This document shows, in pieces, positions 11,573-24,060 of a stretch of 64,000 nucleotides of DNA. Origin of the DNA: Tetrahymena elliotti 4EA. Lineage: Eukaryota; Ciliophora; Oligohymenophorea; Hymenostomatida; Tetrahymenidae. Each line of letters opens with the position of its first letter. The stretch's first letter is position 1. The stretch is taken from positions 637,352 through 701,351 of the forward strand of contig JH720311.1 in assembly GCA_000231825.2 (NCBI GenBank). The letters are read 5' to 3'. A program made the translations under genes and the position numbers. The notes under the pieces are model-generated. The model made no database searches and had not been told where the DNA came from. It saw only the letters and a program-made list of their open reading frames with translations.

Positions 11573-14500
11573 TCAAGGAATTGTTTTAGTTTACAATTCT
11601 TCTTCACCTTCAACACTTTCAATACTGGAGTCACTATCAGCACTGCAGTCATCACAATCATAATCTTCAAAAAAGTAAGTAAATTTAACTAATCTTTACA
11701 TTTTTGAAATCTTCTAATATAGGTAATAGTTTGCAAAACTACCTATCATATTGGCCCTATAATTCATAATTTTTAACTTTAGCTCATTTGGTTTTAAAGT
11801 TGCAAAAGTATAAGTAATTTTTTATAAGTTATGTTTTTTTATTTTTAGATTTTATTAATAAAAATAAATGTTTACTCTAAGTTAAGATCAAACTAGATAA
11901 GATTTGTACATTTTTTTACAAATGCACCTAACTCTAAAGCAGCAGAACAGTCAAATTTATTACCACTATTTTATTTTAAATAAAAAATTTTGGAAAAATT
12001 TGTAATTTACAGCATTTTCATGAAAGAAATTTATTTATTTTTTTATCAAATAAAAAATATGTTAAATTTTATAGAATTTTTACCAGAAATTGAGATTTAA
12101 AGAGCTGAGATTAGTAGATTTTGTTAAAGAAGAAATAAAGCTTGGTAGATTATATCCATCAAAAGAGTTTCCTCTTTTAAATATTGTAATTTTAATTAAT
12201 TAGACCATCAAATTTATTTCATAATGAGAAACTAAAAAATAAAATTCAAATTTACTAAAGTAAGAGATTTAAATCTGAAAGTTTTGTACATTTTACTAAA
12301 GAAGTACTTAATTCTTACAAGAATTTATTATTTAAATTCATTGAGCTTTATTTAAAAAAATTCAAATTAATTTTATAAAAATTAAAAATAATTTTGGATT
12401 TTTATTGAATATTTTCATTTAAATATTCTTATTTTGGAATTACATTAATAAAAGGTATTTAATTTATATTCCTTATTTTAATAAAAATAAACAAGAATAT
12501 AATTTACTAAAGAATAAGTCTCAGAACCTAAAGACTTTTGCACTTTTCAAAGGAAGTTATTAACTCTAAGAAACCTTATTAGCCTATTTTATTTGAGCTT
12601 TTTTTTAAAAATTTATTTAATTTTAGAAGAAAGATAAATCTTAATTAAAAAATTGTTTAATTAATTAATTAATCAATCTAGATTACTTGATATTAATATC
12701 TAGAGACTAAATATTTGCTAGGTTTGCTTGAGCAAGTCCTAATTCCAAAACAATTTTTCCATCATAATTATCCCTTAAATAGTTTTAAAAAAATGAATTT
12801 ATTCAAATTATTTGTTAAATTAAAAGATTTCATCATCAAAATTGTTACACAAAATCAAATCCTAACTTCGTTAGAGTAGGACAGCAAGTTAAATTCGAAA
12901 TGAATTGATTTCCAGGTGTTTTGAAAAATTAGTTTTTTCTTAGCCCTATTTCAAAGGATGTAAGCTTAGGGCATTTTGCTAATTACTAACCTAGTTTAGA
13001 AGCCCCTTCTGTTTCAATTTGATTTTCTCTTTCAATATTTTATAATTAAAACAGATATTAACAATTAATCCACATTTTTATTTTTATTTAAAAATATTCT
13101 TCCATTTATTCCATTTTATTTTGAAACATAATTGAAAAACTTTTATATTTAAATAATTCTAACTTTTAATTTAAATCTAATAATGTTCATTTATTACGCT
13201 AAACCTAAAACTAATGAAGTAAGGTTTTAAAAATTTGCAACTAGAGCACCAACATTTTCTACTCCTTCATTACTCACATTGTTTTTACTGTTAATTAAAA
13301 TAATAAATAAATTAATAATTTTTACTTAGATACTCCATAAATTACATTAATATCAATTTAAATATTGTAAGCTTCGAAGACTTAGCCAATTCAGCATTTA
13401 TTCCTGCAGCAAATTAAGATTTTAATTAATTATCGCTTTTCAATTTTAAAATTAAAAAAAATAAATCATTAAAATATTAAAAATTAAATTGATTTCTTTT
13501 AAAAATGATAAAAAGATACTGTTAATATTATTTTGACTAAAATTTTTATTATGTAGGAATTTGGATTTTTTTTTTCATAATATGTCTTAACATCTCTAGT
13601 TTAGCGGAAAATGATAGTAAATTATAAATAAATTTTATTACTTTAATGCAAGTATTAAAGTAGATAGCTCTGAACATTTTAGGATTTCTGATAACAAAAT
13701 TGAACCACCTTAATCAGTAATCTTATTTTATCTAATTTACATAGTTTAAAATAAAAATGAATATGTAAAAATATGATGTTTATTATAAAACTAAACAAAT
13801 CATAAACAAAATGATAAATTAAAACAGTTTTAAAAAAGCTTAATTACTTGACTACTAGCTTTAATTTTGTCATGTTAACCAATTTTGACAAATTATAACC
13901 TAATTTTGAAACGCTTTCATCAGTGAGCTGATTGTTGCTGTATACATCGAAATAATAATTAGCAAAAATACTTTGTGTTTGTTCAATATCGTTGATAAAA
14001 TGAAATAAAGATTTTGGTTAGTTTCTGTATTTTTTTCATTTACTCTTCTAACTTTCCTTTCAAATAATATTTTTTACTCTAAAGCAAGAACTAATTATTT
14101 AAGTTGAACAAGTTTTCCTATTGAAGAACTTAAATCTGTGGTTCCTTTGTCATTTAATTTATTCTTACTTTAGTGATAATAAAAATAAAAATTATTTAAC
14201 TTATTAAACAAAATATTATTTTTCATATATTTAAAATGTTAAATTTGAAAATTTATTTTTAGGTTTAACTTTAATTTGAAAAAGTGTTTTTACTTTAAAT
14301 AGAGTTCTAATTTTGACAAATTTGTAAAATTCTCTAAAGCTGTCCCCAATTTTTTAACTTCTGCATCTCCTATAGAGTTATAACTATTTATAAGTAATAT
14401 TTATAATTTTCTTTTGAACTGATAAATTTAATAATTTTTAAGGATAGACTTTTCTCAAATCAATCTATAAAATGTTTCCCAACAAAAATCAATATTTTAT

Positions 14501-15930
14501 TAATTTTTAAACTAACAAAAACTGAATATACCTAAGTTATAATAATAAGTGAGATAGTTCAGTGCAATTAACCAAAGAAGAAGCTATTTCAGATGGAATG
14601 ACACAGATAACATTCTTACTTTATAAATTTTTAAATAAAATTAAATTAAAAATAGATAATAAAATATTTTTTTTTGGTTTAAAATAATAAATTAAATACT
14701 GTAAAAAATTATTTTTAAATATTATTTTAATCATGATTTCAACTAAAAAAAAAAAATTAACTCATACAAAAATGTTAAAAAGTAATTTTTCAATTTATGG
14801 ATTAAAAAATAATTATCATAGTATTTATTAAAAATTAAATGTTTTACTTTAAGTAAAGTTTCAGTTTTGTAAGCTTGGTGAATTTTGCGAAAGTATGAGC
14901 TAAAGTTAATGCTCCAAAATCATAAATAAAATTCTCACTAAATCAATAAATATAAGAAATAATCATTTAATTATGAGTGGATCTTACAAATTTAAATAAT
15001 TATCATCAAGTTTTTCATTTCAAAAATGAATTTTGATGATGATCTATTAAATTTAGAGTTTATTTTATTAATAATGTATCTACGTAAAATTTAGTGTCAA
15101 ATCTTAAAGATTTGTTAAATTTGTCAAAGCAGAACTTATTTTCTCTAAGTCTTAATCAATCAATTTTTTCTAACTAATATTTTTAAAAAGTAAAATTATA
15201 AAAATGGACAGACACTATAACAAAAAAATAAATATGTTTGCTCTGAAATCTTAATTAATTCAGTAAGCAGATTAATTTTTAATTGAATTTATTACAAATT
15301 TAAATTAATAAAAAATAATTTTTTACGGCAAAATTATTGAAAGAGTCTAAAGATTTGTACATTTCATTAAATTAGAGCACACTTCTGATATTTCATTTCC
15401 TTTAAATTTTTTCTCTCTATTAGATTACATGAAAAAGTTAGATTAATATAAAATAAGATTTTATAGATATGATATTAAATCTATGCTTAATTACTAGTCA
15501 TTTTAATATTCTTAGCATAAGAAATAAATTTAATAATTTGAATAGAAAAAGAATAGATCTTAAGAAATTTTAATAAAAACTAAAATATGAAAGCTTACTC
15601 TAAATTTATGCTTGCACTAATCAGATTTTCTAAATCAGTGTTTTAAAACTTTTTTTTTAAGGAAAAATAAACTTTATATCTTAATAATTAGAATTTAGAT
15701 TACTTCTGATACACCATAAAAATATTTTTAGTTTTATTAAATCATTTTTTTCTAAAATATCTTCTTCTTTTTCTTCTTTGAATATTTTGATACTATTTTT
15801 AACTTCTAATTAATTTATAAAAAATAATTGATTTTTTGTCTACCAAATAATTTCCCTTCTTTTGATACATACTTGATTGAAGTTTTTCCTTTCTATTAAT
15901 TAAGTAATTATACTTCGCTATTTATTTGTA
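11573..15930 (-). CDS. Leucine-rich-repeat protein (RNI type), one repeat per exon
   Basis: About 17 short exons on the minus strand each encode one repeat. Clear examples are SIGDAEVKKLGTALENFTNL at about 14370-14290, a repeat with LAKCPKLTSFEIGL near 12950, and NNVSNEGVENVGALVANFQN near 13275. The pattern is an acidic or Gly loop, a helix ending K-C/F-T/P-x-L, then LxLxL, as in ribonuclease-inhibitor-like LRRs that act as protein-binding scaffolds. The last exon ends in an acidic tail (SADSDSSIESVEGEEEL) and stops at TGA 11573-11575. Every junction I checked has its GTAN donor in phase 2, immediately after the LxLxL strand. The N-terminal part (about 15600-15930) is charged (KIFKEEKEEDILEK), but the first exon and start codon are uncertain. 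No kinase or membrane segment was found. Confidence 0.72.
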
Positions 15931-17214
15931 TTTAGGATTATTTAAAATAAAAACTTTTATATGCTGTTTTATGTTAAGAAATTATTTTTAAAAATTTTTA
16001 AATTCATTTAAAATAAAATTATTAAAAAGGAGAAATAAAAATAGATAAATGATAATGATTTGCTTAAAAAAATTTAGGGTTTACTTTATTTATTTTAAAT
16101 TTTCAAATTAACTGAAAAAATTAAGAAAGAAATTTTTTTCAAAAAATAAATAGCATGAATTTTTATTTTATCATTTATTTAGATTTTAATTTAAGTCTAA
16201 TTTTTATGAATTTATTTTAATTTTTCAATTTAAATTTTCAAAAAATAAACTATTATTTTTAACTAAAAGAACTAGCTTAATAAATACATAATTTTTTGAA
16301 TTGAAAAATAAAATTTGATTTATTCAGTAATTAGAATTTGATATAAAATTTATTCATTTCATTTTGAAAAATTAATTAATCTAAAATGATTTTGAAGATC
16401 ATCTTGTTTGTAATCTTCTCTGTATATGATCCTTATAAATTAAATATTTCATGTAAGCAAATGAAATTTGTTTATGTTATATCTTTTTGATAAACTCTAT
16501 CAAAAAAATATCTTTTTTTTAAAAAATGAAAATTTTTAGAAATCAATAAAAAATTAGAAAAGAAAACATAAGATATATTAATTTGAATTTCGAAAACATC
16601 TTAAATACCTTCAAAACAAAAACAGGTATGATTGAAATATTTTTTTAAATAATCTTTCTTTTCTAGGTTTGATTTTCAAGCATAATCTATTCAAAATAAT
16701 AGTATTCTCAAATCACAATCTTTTTTAATGAGATGAAGGTACACTAATTATTAAATTTATTTTGATTAACTTTATGAATTCTAAATTACAATTTAAATAT
16801 TTTTAATTTGTTTTATGAGCAGGTATGATTGATACTGATTAAATAATTTAAAAATAAGAAAAAAGAAAAAATTAATTTTATTTATTTTGAATAGTTTAGA
16901 TAATAAATAAACTATACAAATAATAATAGTAAATAAATTTGGCAATATTTTTAATTATCAAAAATTTTTCACTTACTATTTTATAAAAGACACAAAAAGA
17001 CAAAAGAATTTTTAAAAAAGAAGCAATGCTAAAATTTGTTCAGCTTATTGAGAAAATAAATAAGAGGAATTAGTTATACATTTAAGTTGATCAATTCTGT
17101 TTTTTACTATTAATAGAAAAAGGATAATTTATATTACTATCCTTAATTAATTAACGATTTATCACCATTTAAAAACAATTTTTAATCAGAGTAAAAGAAA
17201 AATTAAGAAATAAA
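15931..17214. other. Spacer upstream of copy 2
   Basis: A/T-rich. No gene is supported. The final 120 bases are similar to those before copy 1 (shared aattaattaac and aaaacaatttttaatcag), which marks the left end of the duplicated block. Confidence 0.5.
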
Positions 17215-20200
17215 ATGAATAGGTTTACTTTGCAGTTTAAATAAAAAGATTTAGAGACAAGATTTTAAGAGGAGCAAAGATAATATTTTCTCAAAGAGGC
17301 TCTCTATCTTATTAAAGGATTTATTTTAGCAATTTTAGTTCCAAATTTAATTTTTTCTATTTTTCGAAAGAATTATGCTGATTTAGCTATGTCTATAATG
17401 TCGATTGGAGTTTGCATATTCTACTTATTCGCCCTTTCTCGCTTCTCTCAGTATTACAATTTTTGGGTAAGTACTTTAACTATTGCTGCCTGTATATGCT
17501 TTAGTTGCTAGGTTTTGCTTTCAAGTTACTTCGATACCTCTAAAATTGATGATTAATACTATTACTATTATTTAGGAGCATCTACTATCACTTGTTAATC
17601 AACAATTATTCAAATGAATTTTAATTTTATTTATGCTATTTTCTCTTTGATGTTGTCAGTTCTATTGTAAATTTTCATTTTTATATTTATTTTTGGCTTA
17701 TTACTTATTGATTTTACTCACCATTTATTTCAAAGTAATTTAATTAAAAATATAAGTAGAATTTTTCTACTTCTATCAATAGGTTTTAATACATTTCTAG
17801 TAAATATTTTCAAAGTTTTAAAATTCTAAATTTATAATAGTTATACGATAGTATTATGGTACCCTTAAATTTATTTTAACAAGACTGTCTTTTGGTTAGG
17901 CTAACTTTTTGCTATTTATTTCTTTTATGTTAGATAAAAAATTTAAAGAGAAGCTTTTCTGTTAAGAAACAATGAAATTTAATGGGCAAATATTGTTAAG
18001 AAAGGATTAAATTCAAATATTATAACAGTTTAGTATGATTAAAAAGATAACTTTATCAAGATGGAATTAATAACAGATTAAGCTAGAAATATTTTCTAAA
18101 TAAATAATCCTGATGATTTTAAGCAGTTTTCAAGAAAGACTAAAATCCTAAATAGTTTTCACCAAAATAAATCTTTTGACAGTAAAAAAGCAGAAAGGAT
18201 ATCAAAAAGAAAAAAATTATATGAAGCAATATTAAATATTTAAAATTAAAACCTAACTCTTGAAAATAAAATAATAGCAATAATAAGGTAAAGTATTACA
18301 AATAAAAATGAAGAGGATAACAAAAATACCATATAAAGAGTAAATCAAGAAATCGTTTATCCACCATAAAGACAAACATCAGTAGATTCTAAACAAGATT
18401 TTTATTAAGAAGTATTATTTGGTGAGTATGCAAAAGACGAATTTTCTGAAAAGTAAATGCTATCTGTAAAAATTACGGTCTATTAAAATCAAACTGAATG
18501 GTATTGTTGTTTGGTTTTAAATGAAAAAAGCAGCTAATAAAAATTAGAGATCCTCAATGAAATCAATAAAAATTAAGAAGTTAGTTTTTATAGATTTTGT
18601 CTTTACTTAGGTAAATTTATTGAGCTATGTTTTTTTTATTCTTCTTTTCTTTCATTTGACATGAAAAATTCAGACTCATATTTTTTTAAGATATATAAAT
18701 TTTTTTAACATAAATGAAAGGTAAAAAATTATAAGATATCAGTTAGAATATTTATTTAGTAGAAAATATCAAAGCAAGCATTTTTTAATGCTATAATATG
18801 ATGTACAATTTCAAGAGTTACTCTAATATTATTACAAATTAATTTAAATTTAAATCTGAAATTTTACCTGCCTGTTAAATATCTCTCGAATCTATCTAAA
18901 GTTTGATAAAATAAAGCTTTATAAACTATTTATCTGATATAAAAATAACATTTTAGCTTATCAACTGTGACTCATCTGCCCATATAAATACATACAAAAA
19001 ATATTTATTTTAATTTCTCACCAATATTGTAGAAAATTCAATTAATATTTTTGAATAAAATAACTTATAAGAACAATCAAGCCTTCCACATAATAGTAGT
19101 CCAATAAATAATTAATAAATTATACAGTTTAGTAATACACCAAAATATTAAATAAGAGATAAAAGCTAAAAGGTAAATCTAAATACTTCAGCAAATTTGT
19201 ATGAATTGAAAATAACAAATTATGATAGACTCACACTTAATGAATCGAGTATTAATCAAGATGAGTTTTAGTATGCAGAAAGTGAATAATTAAACCAGAT
19301 TAATAAAGAAATAAAAATAATATTTGAGTTAATAGAAGGAGATCAAAATAATTCAAATATTTTTAAAATATCTGTTTAAGATAATAGTAAGGGAATGAGT
19401 TAAAATTAAATGATAAATCTGCTTTAAACTGTTGGTTCTAATAATCCTTTCAGTTCTTTTTCTTTTTAACAGAATAACTTTATTGAGTGGAAGGTTAACT
19501 ATTTTCTAATTGGAAAACTAGGGCCATATAGTAATTTTTACCTGTAAAATAATACACTAAAAGTAAAAGATTAATCTAAGTATGCTTTTTTTCTCATCAA
19601 TCATATGTTCACAAAGAGCTATCCATAAATTTTAGAAGAAGTTTTTATGGCAATTCAAATATTTTATTTTTAAAATCACATAAAAAATTGCTATTATTAT
19701 TTTTCAAATAAAAAAATATGAATTATTATTTTAAAATTAATTTAGAAAAAAATGATTTAATTTTGAACCAAAAGTCATTCAAAAATGTGATTTGAAATCA
19801 TTATTTTTTAATGGTTTATNNNNNNNNNNNNNNNNNNNNNNNNNNNNNNNNNNNNNNNNNNNNNNNNNNNNNNNNNNNNNNNNNNNNNNNNNNNNNNNNN
19901 NNNNNNNNNNNNNNNNNNNAAATTTTAGGCAAAAAACATTTAATTTTTTAAATAATTTGTTGAAGTAGTAAAAAATAAAATATTTTTATTTGAAAAAACA
20001 CTCCAAAAATAAAAAATTTAATTTTAAAAGACAAATTTCTTTTCATAAAAAAACAATTTTTCCACATAAAATTTAAAAATAAATGAATTTAATTGTTTGT
20101 TTGTTTATTTATTTCTTTTCAAAATGAATTGCTCATATTCTAATTATGACTTAAAAAATATTTTATTTAATAAATAAATCAACTAGTAGATTTAAAGTTA

Positions 20201-20698
20201 AATATGAGTCGATTGTGAATCATAAAGATTTCTAGCATTTAAAAAATTCTAAATATAAATTTTTTTATTTAAATAAAAAAGGAAGGATTTGAGTGTCATT
20301 TTTACATTTTTTAAGACATCGATATATTAAGTTTCTCATAAAATTAATTCAAAAATAAGGCATTTGATTTGTACTATGAGAAATCTATAAAAGAATATTA
20401 TAACATCAATAATTTAGGAAATAACAATTAAAATTAGAAGAATCTGAAAACAAAGAATCTAAATAATCGAAATTATTCAATCTCATAAGAAAGCTCAAAA
20501 ATTAATATTTTATCTAAAAGTTAAAACTTCAAATCTGAGAAAGCTGGAAATTTACTTAATTAAAACTACAAAGAATTAGAAATAGAAAATTATTTTATAT
20601 AAAGTTCAGAGGTTTGTGATGAAAATAAAATAAAAAATACTTATTTTACTAATCCTTTGAAAAATAAATTTAATACAAAAAAAGTATCTGTTAGATGA
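17215..20698 (+). CDS. Multi-pass membrane protein with histidine-kinase-like ATPase region, copy 2
   Basis: Tandem paralog of the gene at 8206, about 9 kb downstream and clearly alignable along its whole length. The N-terminal membrane region stays open in one frame from the start through RIFLLLSIGFNTFLV and VFWLGQLFAIYFFYV, which makes it the best guide to the family's true frame. The same PAS-like stretch (QTEWYCCLVLNEKSS), N-box-like helix, G1-like SVQDNSKGMS and GKLGPYSNFY follow. Introns lie at 18611-18720 and 19563-20281. The second contains the 100-base gap and is about three times longer than its equivalent in copy 1. No H-box histidine is seen. It ends in a Lys/Asn-rich tail and TGA. 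Function is unknown; a membrane signalling protein is inferred. Confidence 0.55.
19820..19919. other. Assembly gap (100 N)
   Basis: A run of exactly 100 N inside the large intron of membrane kinase-like copy 2. The round size suggests a gap of unknown true length. Confidence 0.95.
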
Positions 20699-21190
20699 AA
20701 TTATTATTATTTTCATCAAAATTCTAATTTATTTTGAAAGAAATTAAATAAAATTAAAATTATTGTTTTATCCAAAAATAAATTCATTTTATATTTTTAT
20801 TTTTTTTCTTGATTCTTATTGTAACTAAAAATAATTAATTTTTTTAGTTTTAAAAATAAAATTTGATTGAGTTATTAATATGAAAGTAATAATTTTTTTA
20901 AATTGAAAAATAAAATTGAGAAGACAGTATTTAGAATTTTATCAAAAATATTAATTTCTTTGAATTTTAATTAACGAGGTTTTATTTTAATTTAATAATT
21001 AATTAAATTATGCAAATAATAACATAAAATAGCTGAATTACTCTTTATTGTAAAAACTCTTCTCTAATTATTTTACATATTTAAAACAGAAAGATAAAAA
21101 AATTTGAAAAATTTGCAGATTTAAATTTGTTTAATGTATGAAGAAAATAAATAAACTGTAAACAATAGAAAAAAAAACTTTTTAGGTTTG
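20699..21190. other. Spacer between copies 2 and 3
   Basis: A/T-rich. No separate gene is visible. The start of copy 3 is not clean, so part of this may be its degraded 5' end. Confidence 0.4.
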
Positions 21191-23373
21191 AATAGAAAAT
21201 TTTTAACTAAAAATATTAGAAATAAGATATTAAGAAGAGCAAATATAATATTATCTGAAAGAAACTCTCTTTCTCATTAAAGGATATATTTTAACAATAT
21301 TATTTCCAAATTTTATCTTTTCTATAACTTAAAAAAATCAGGTTGATTTAATTGCAACTATATTGTCAATTGTAGTTCACACAGTCTACTTATTTATCAT
21401 TTCTCGCTTCTCTCAGCATCTAAATTTTTTGATAACTTCTCTAAATATTTCCCCAAAAAGTGAGATCAATGCTACTACTATTATTTCGGAGCCTCTACTA
21501 TTACCATATAGTCAATTATTCTTCAAATAAGCTAATGTTGTTTATGCTACTATCTCTTTACTGTTTTCAATTATATTGTAAGTTTTTGTATATAAATTTT
21601 CTTTTTACTCACCATTTATTTTAAAGACATTTCATTAATATAATAAGTAGAATTTATCTACTTCTATCAATAAGTTTTAATACATTTCTTGTAAATTTTT
21701 TAAAAATACTAAAATAATAAATTTTATAAAAGTTATACAATAGTATTATGGTCTCCTTAAATATATTTTAACAAGACAATCTTTTTGTTTGCTATTTATT
21801 TCTTTTATGTAAGATAAAAAAATTAAAGAGAAGTTTTTCTGTTAAGAAACAATGAAATTTAATGGACAAATATTGTTAAGAAAGGATTAAATTCTAATAT
21901 TATAACAGTCAAGTATGATTAAAAAAATAATTTTATTCGTATGGATTTAGTAACAGATTAAGCTAAAAATATTTTTTTAAATAAACAATCCTGATGATTA
22001 TAAGCAGTTTTCAAGAAAGACTAAAATACTAAATTAGTTTTCACCAAAATAAATCTTTTGACAGTAAAAAATAGATTTTGAAGATAAAAAAATATTAAAA
22101 ACAAAAAAATTATCTGAAACAATAAAAAATATTTATAATTAAAACCTGACTCTTGAAAATAAAATAATAGCAATAATAAGACAAAACATTACAAATAAAA
22201 ATGAGGAGGATGATAAGAATATGATATAAAAAGTAAAGCAAGAAACCATTTCTCTATTATAAAGACAAAAATCAAGAGATTCTAAACAAGATTTTCATTA
22301 AGAAGTATTATGGGGAAAAGCTAAATCTAAAAACTTCAGCTATTTAGTAAGAATTTAAAATAATAGATGATGGCAAACTAAGAATTAATTAATCAAATAT
22401 AAATTAAGATGAGTTTACATGTCTTGTAAGCCAATAACCAGATTAATAAAGAAATAAAAATTGTATTTGAGCTAATCTAAGGAGATCAAAATAATTCAAA
22501 TATTTTTAAAATATCAGTTTAAGATAATAGTAAGGGAATAAGTTAAAATTAAATGATAAATCTACTTTACATTGTTGATTCTAATAATCCTTTCATTTCA
22601 GTTCTTTTTCCTTTTAATAGAATAATTTTATTGAGTGGAAGGTTAACTATTTTCTAATAGGAAAACTGGGGCCATATAACAATTTTTACCTCCTAAATAA
22701 TATACAAAAAGTAAAATATTAATTATTCTAAATACTCCTTTTACTCACCCAACCATAAATTTTTTTATTGAATAGAAATTAAATAATTATCTTTTAAATA
22801 ATTTCAATTTTATTGAAAAAATATAAATTTAAATATTTTTAATAGTAAAGCTATTCCCAAAATAAAAAATTTAATTTAATTTCTTTTATTGCCTATCAAC
22901 GAATTAGTTTTCTTATTTGAATAAAAGCCTAAAATATAATTTATTTAACAAATAAATAAATCAATTATTTACGTTAAAGTTAAATTTGAGGCAATCTTGA
23001 ATAGAAGATTTTTTGTATTTAAAAAATTAAAAATATTTTTTTCATAAAAAAGGAAGGGTTTGAGTGTCATTTTTACATTTTTTAAGACATTGATATTTTA
23101 AGTCTCTCATAAATAACAATTAATTGTAAAATAAGACCTTTGACCTTTGATTAGCACTATGAGAAATCTACAAAAGAATATTATAACATCAATAATTTAG
23201 GAAATGTCAATTATAATTTAACAAATCAGAAAACAAAGAAACTTACTAGAGTAGATTTAGAAAATTATATAATTTATAGTTCAGAGATTTGTGATGAAAA
23301 TAAAATAAAAAACACTTATTTTACTTCTCCTTTTAATAATAAATTTGGTTCAAAAAAAGTATTAAATAAATGA
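21191..23373 (+). pseudogene. Membrane kinase-like copy 3, decayed
   Basis: Third tandem family member. The usual ATG context is missing; similarity starts near the codons for LEIRYQEEQ. Relative to copies 1 and 2, about 50 bases of the third membrane segment are lost near 21450. A frame change occurs near 21985 in the DQAKNIF region. A block of about 750 bases (second PAS-like stretch, H-box position and N-box helix) is deleted at about 22310. The distal part (VQDNSKGIS, GWKVNYFLI-like region, GKLGPYNNFY) and the intron at 22711-23052 remain with intact splice sites, followed by GFECHFYIFQ and a shortened tail. With the core removed it is unlikely to make a working protein. Confidence 0.65.
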
Positions 23374-24060
23374 AATTGTTATTATTATTACTCATTGAAA
23401 ATTAAATTAATATAATATGAAAGAAGTTAAAAAAATAAAAAATTTTGTTTCATTCAAAACTTAATTACACAACATAAACATTGTTATTTAATTTGCTAAT
23501 TTCTGTGAAATAATAATACCGTCATTTCTGAAATTAAGTCTTTTTCCAAAAAAATAATTTTAATTTTTAAAATTCAACAATAAGGCCAGTTTTAAGGTGT
23601 AAAATTTGCCTAGGAGGTGGCCTTAATTAATGAGGATTTATGGCATGTTGATTTTTAAATTAAAAATAAATTTTAAAATTATTAAGATAGCTAAAAATTA
23701 ATCAATCTTGTTTATATTTTGCTATTCTTCATTTTTTAAGAATCACTTATTTATTTTTTTTGTGATTGTTTGAAAAATAAATTAATAATGAATCAAAATA
23801 TAAAATCAGTAAATTTAAAATTTATTATGTGTTGTTACTAAATTTAACAGATAGTTTTTTTATTTGGTAAATTTCATACAAAATGGATTTTTATATTTAA
23901 ATTGATGAAAATTAAAAATTTTTTTCAAACATTTTATAAAATTAAAAAGGATGAAAACAAATAATTAATTTTTTATAGTTTTATTTAAATTCGTAAATAG
24001 TATTTGGAGTGATAAGTTTGTTTTTAAATTTTAAGTAAATTTCATCAAGCATTTTCATTT
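23374..24060. other. Spacer with a short inverted repeat
   Basis: No gene is supported. At 23581-23625 the 8-bp arms TAAGGCCA and TGGCCTTA form a small hairpin in a locally GC-richer patch. Confidence 0.5.
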
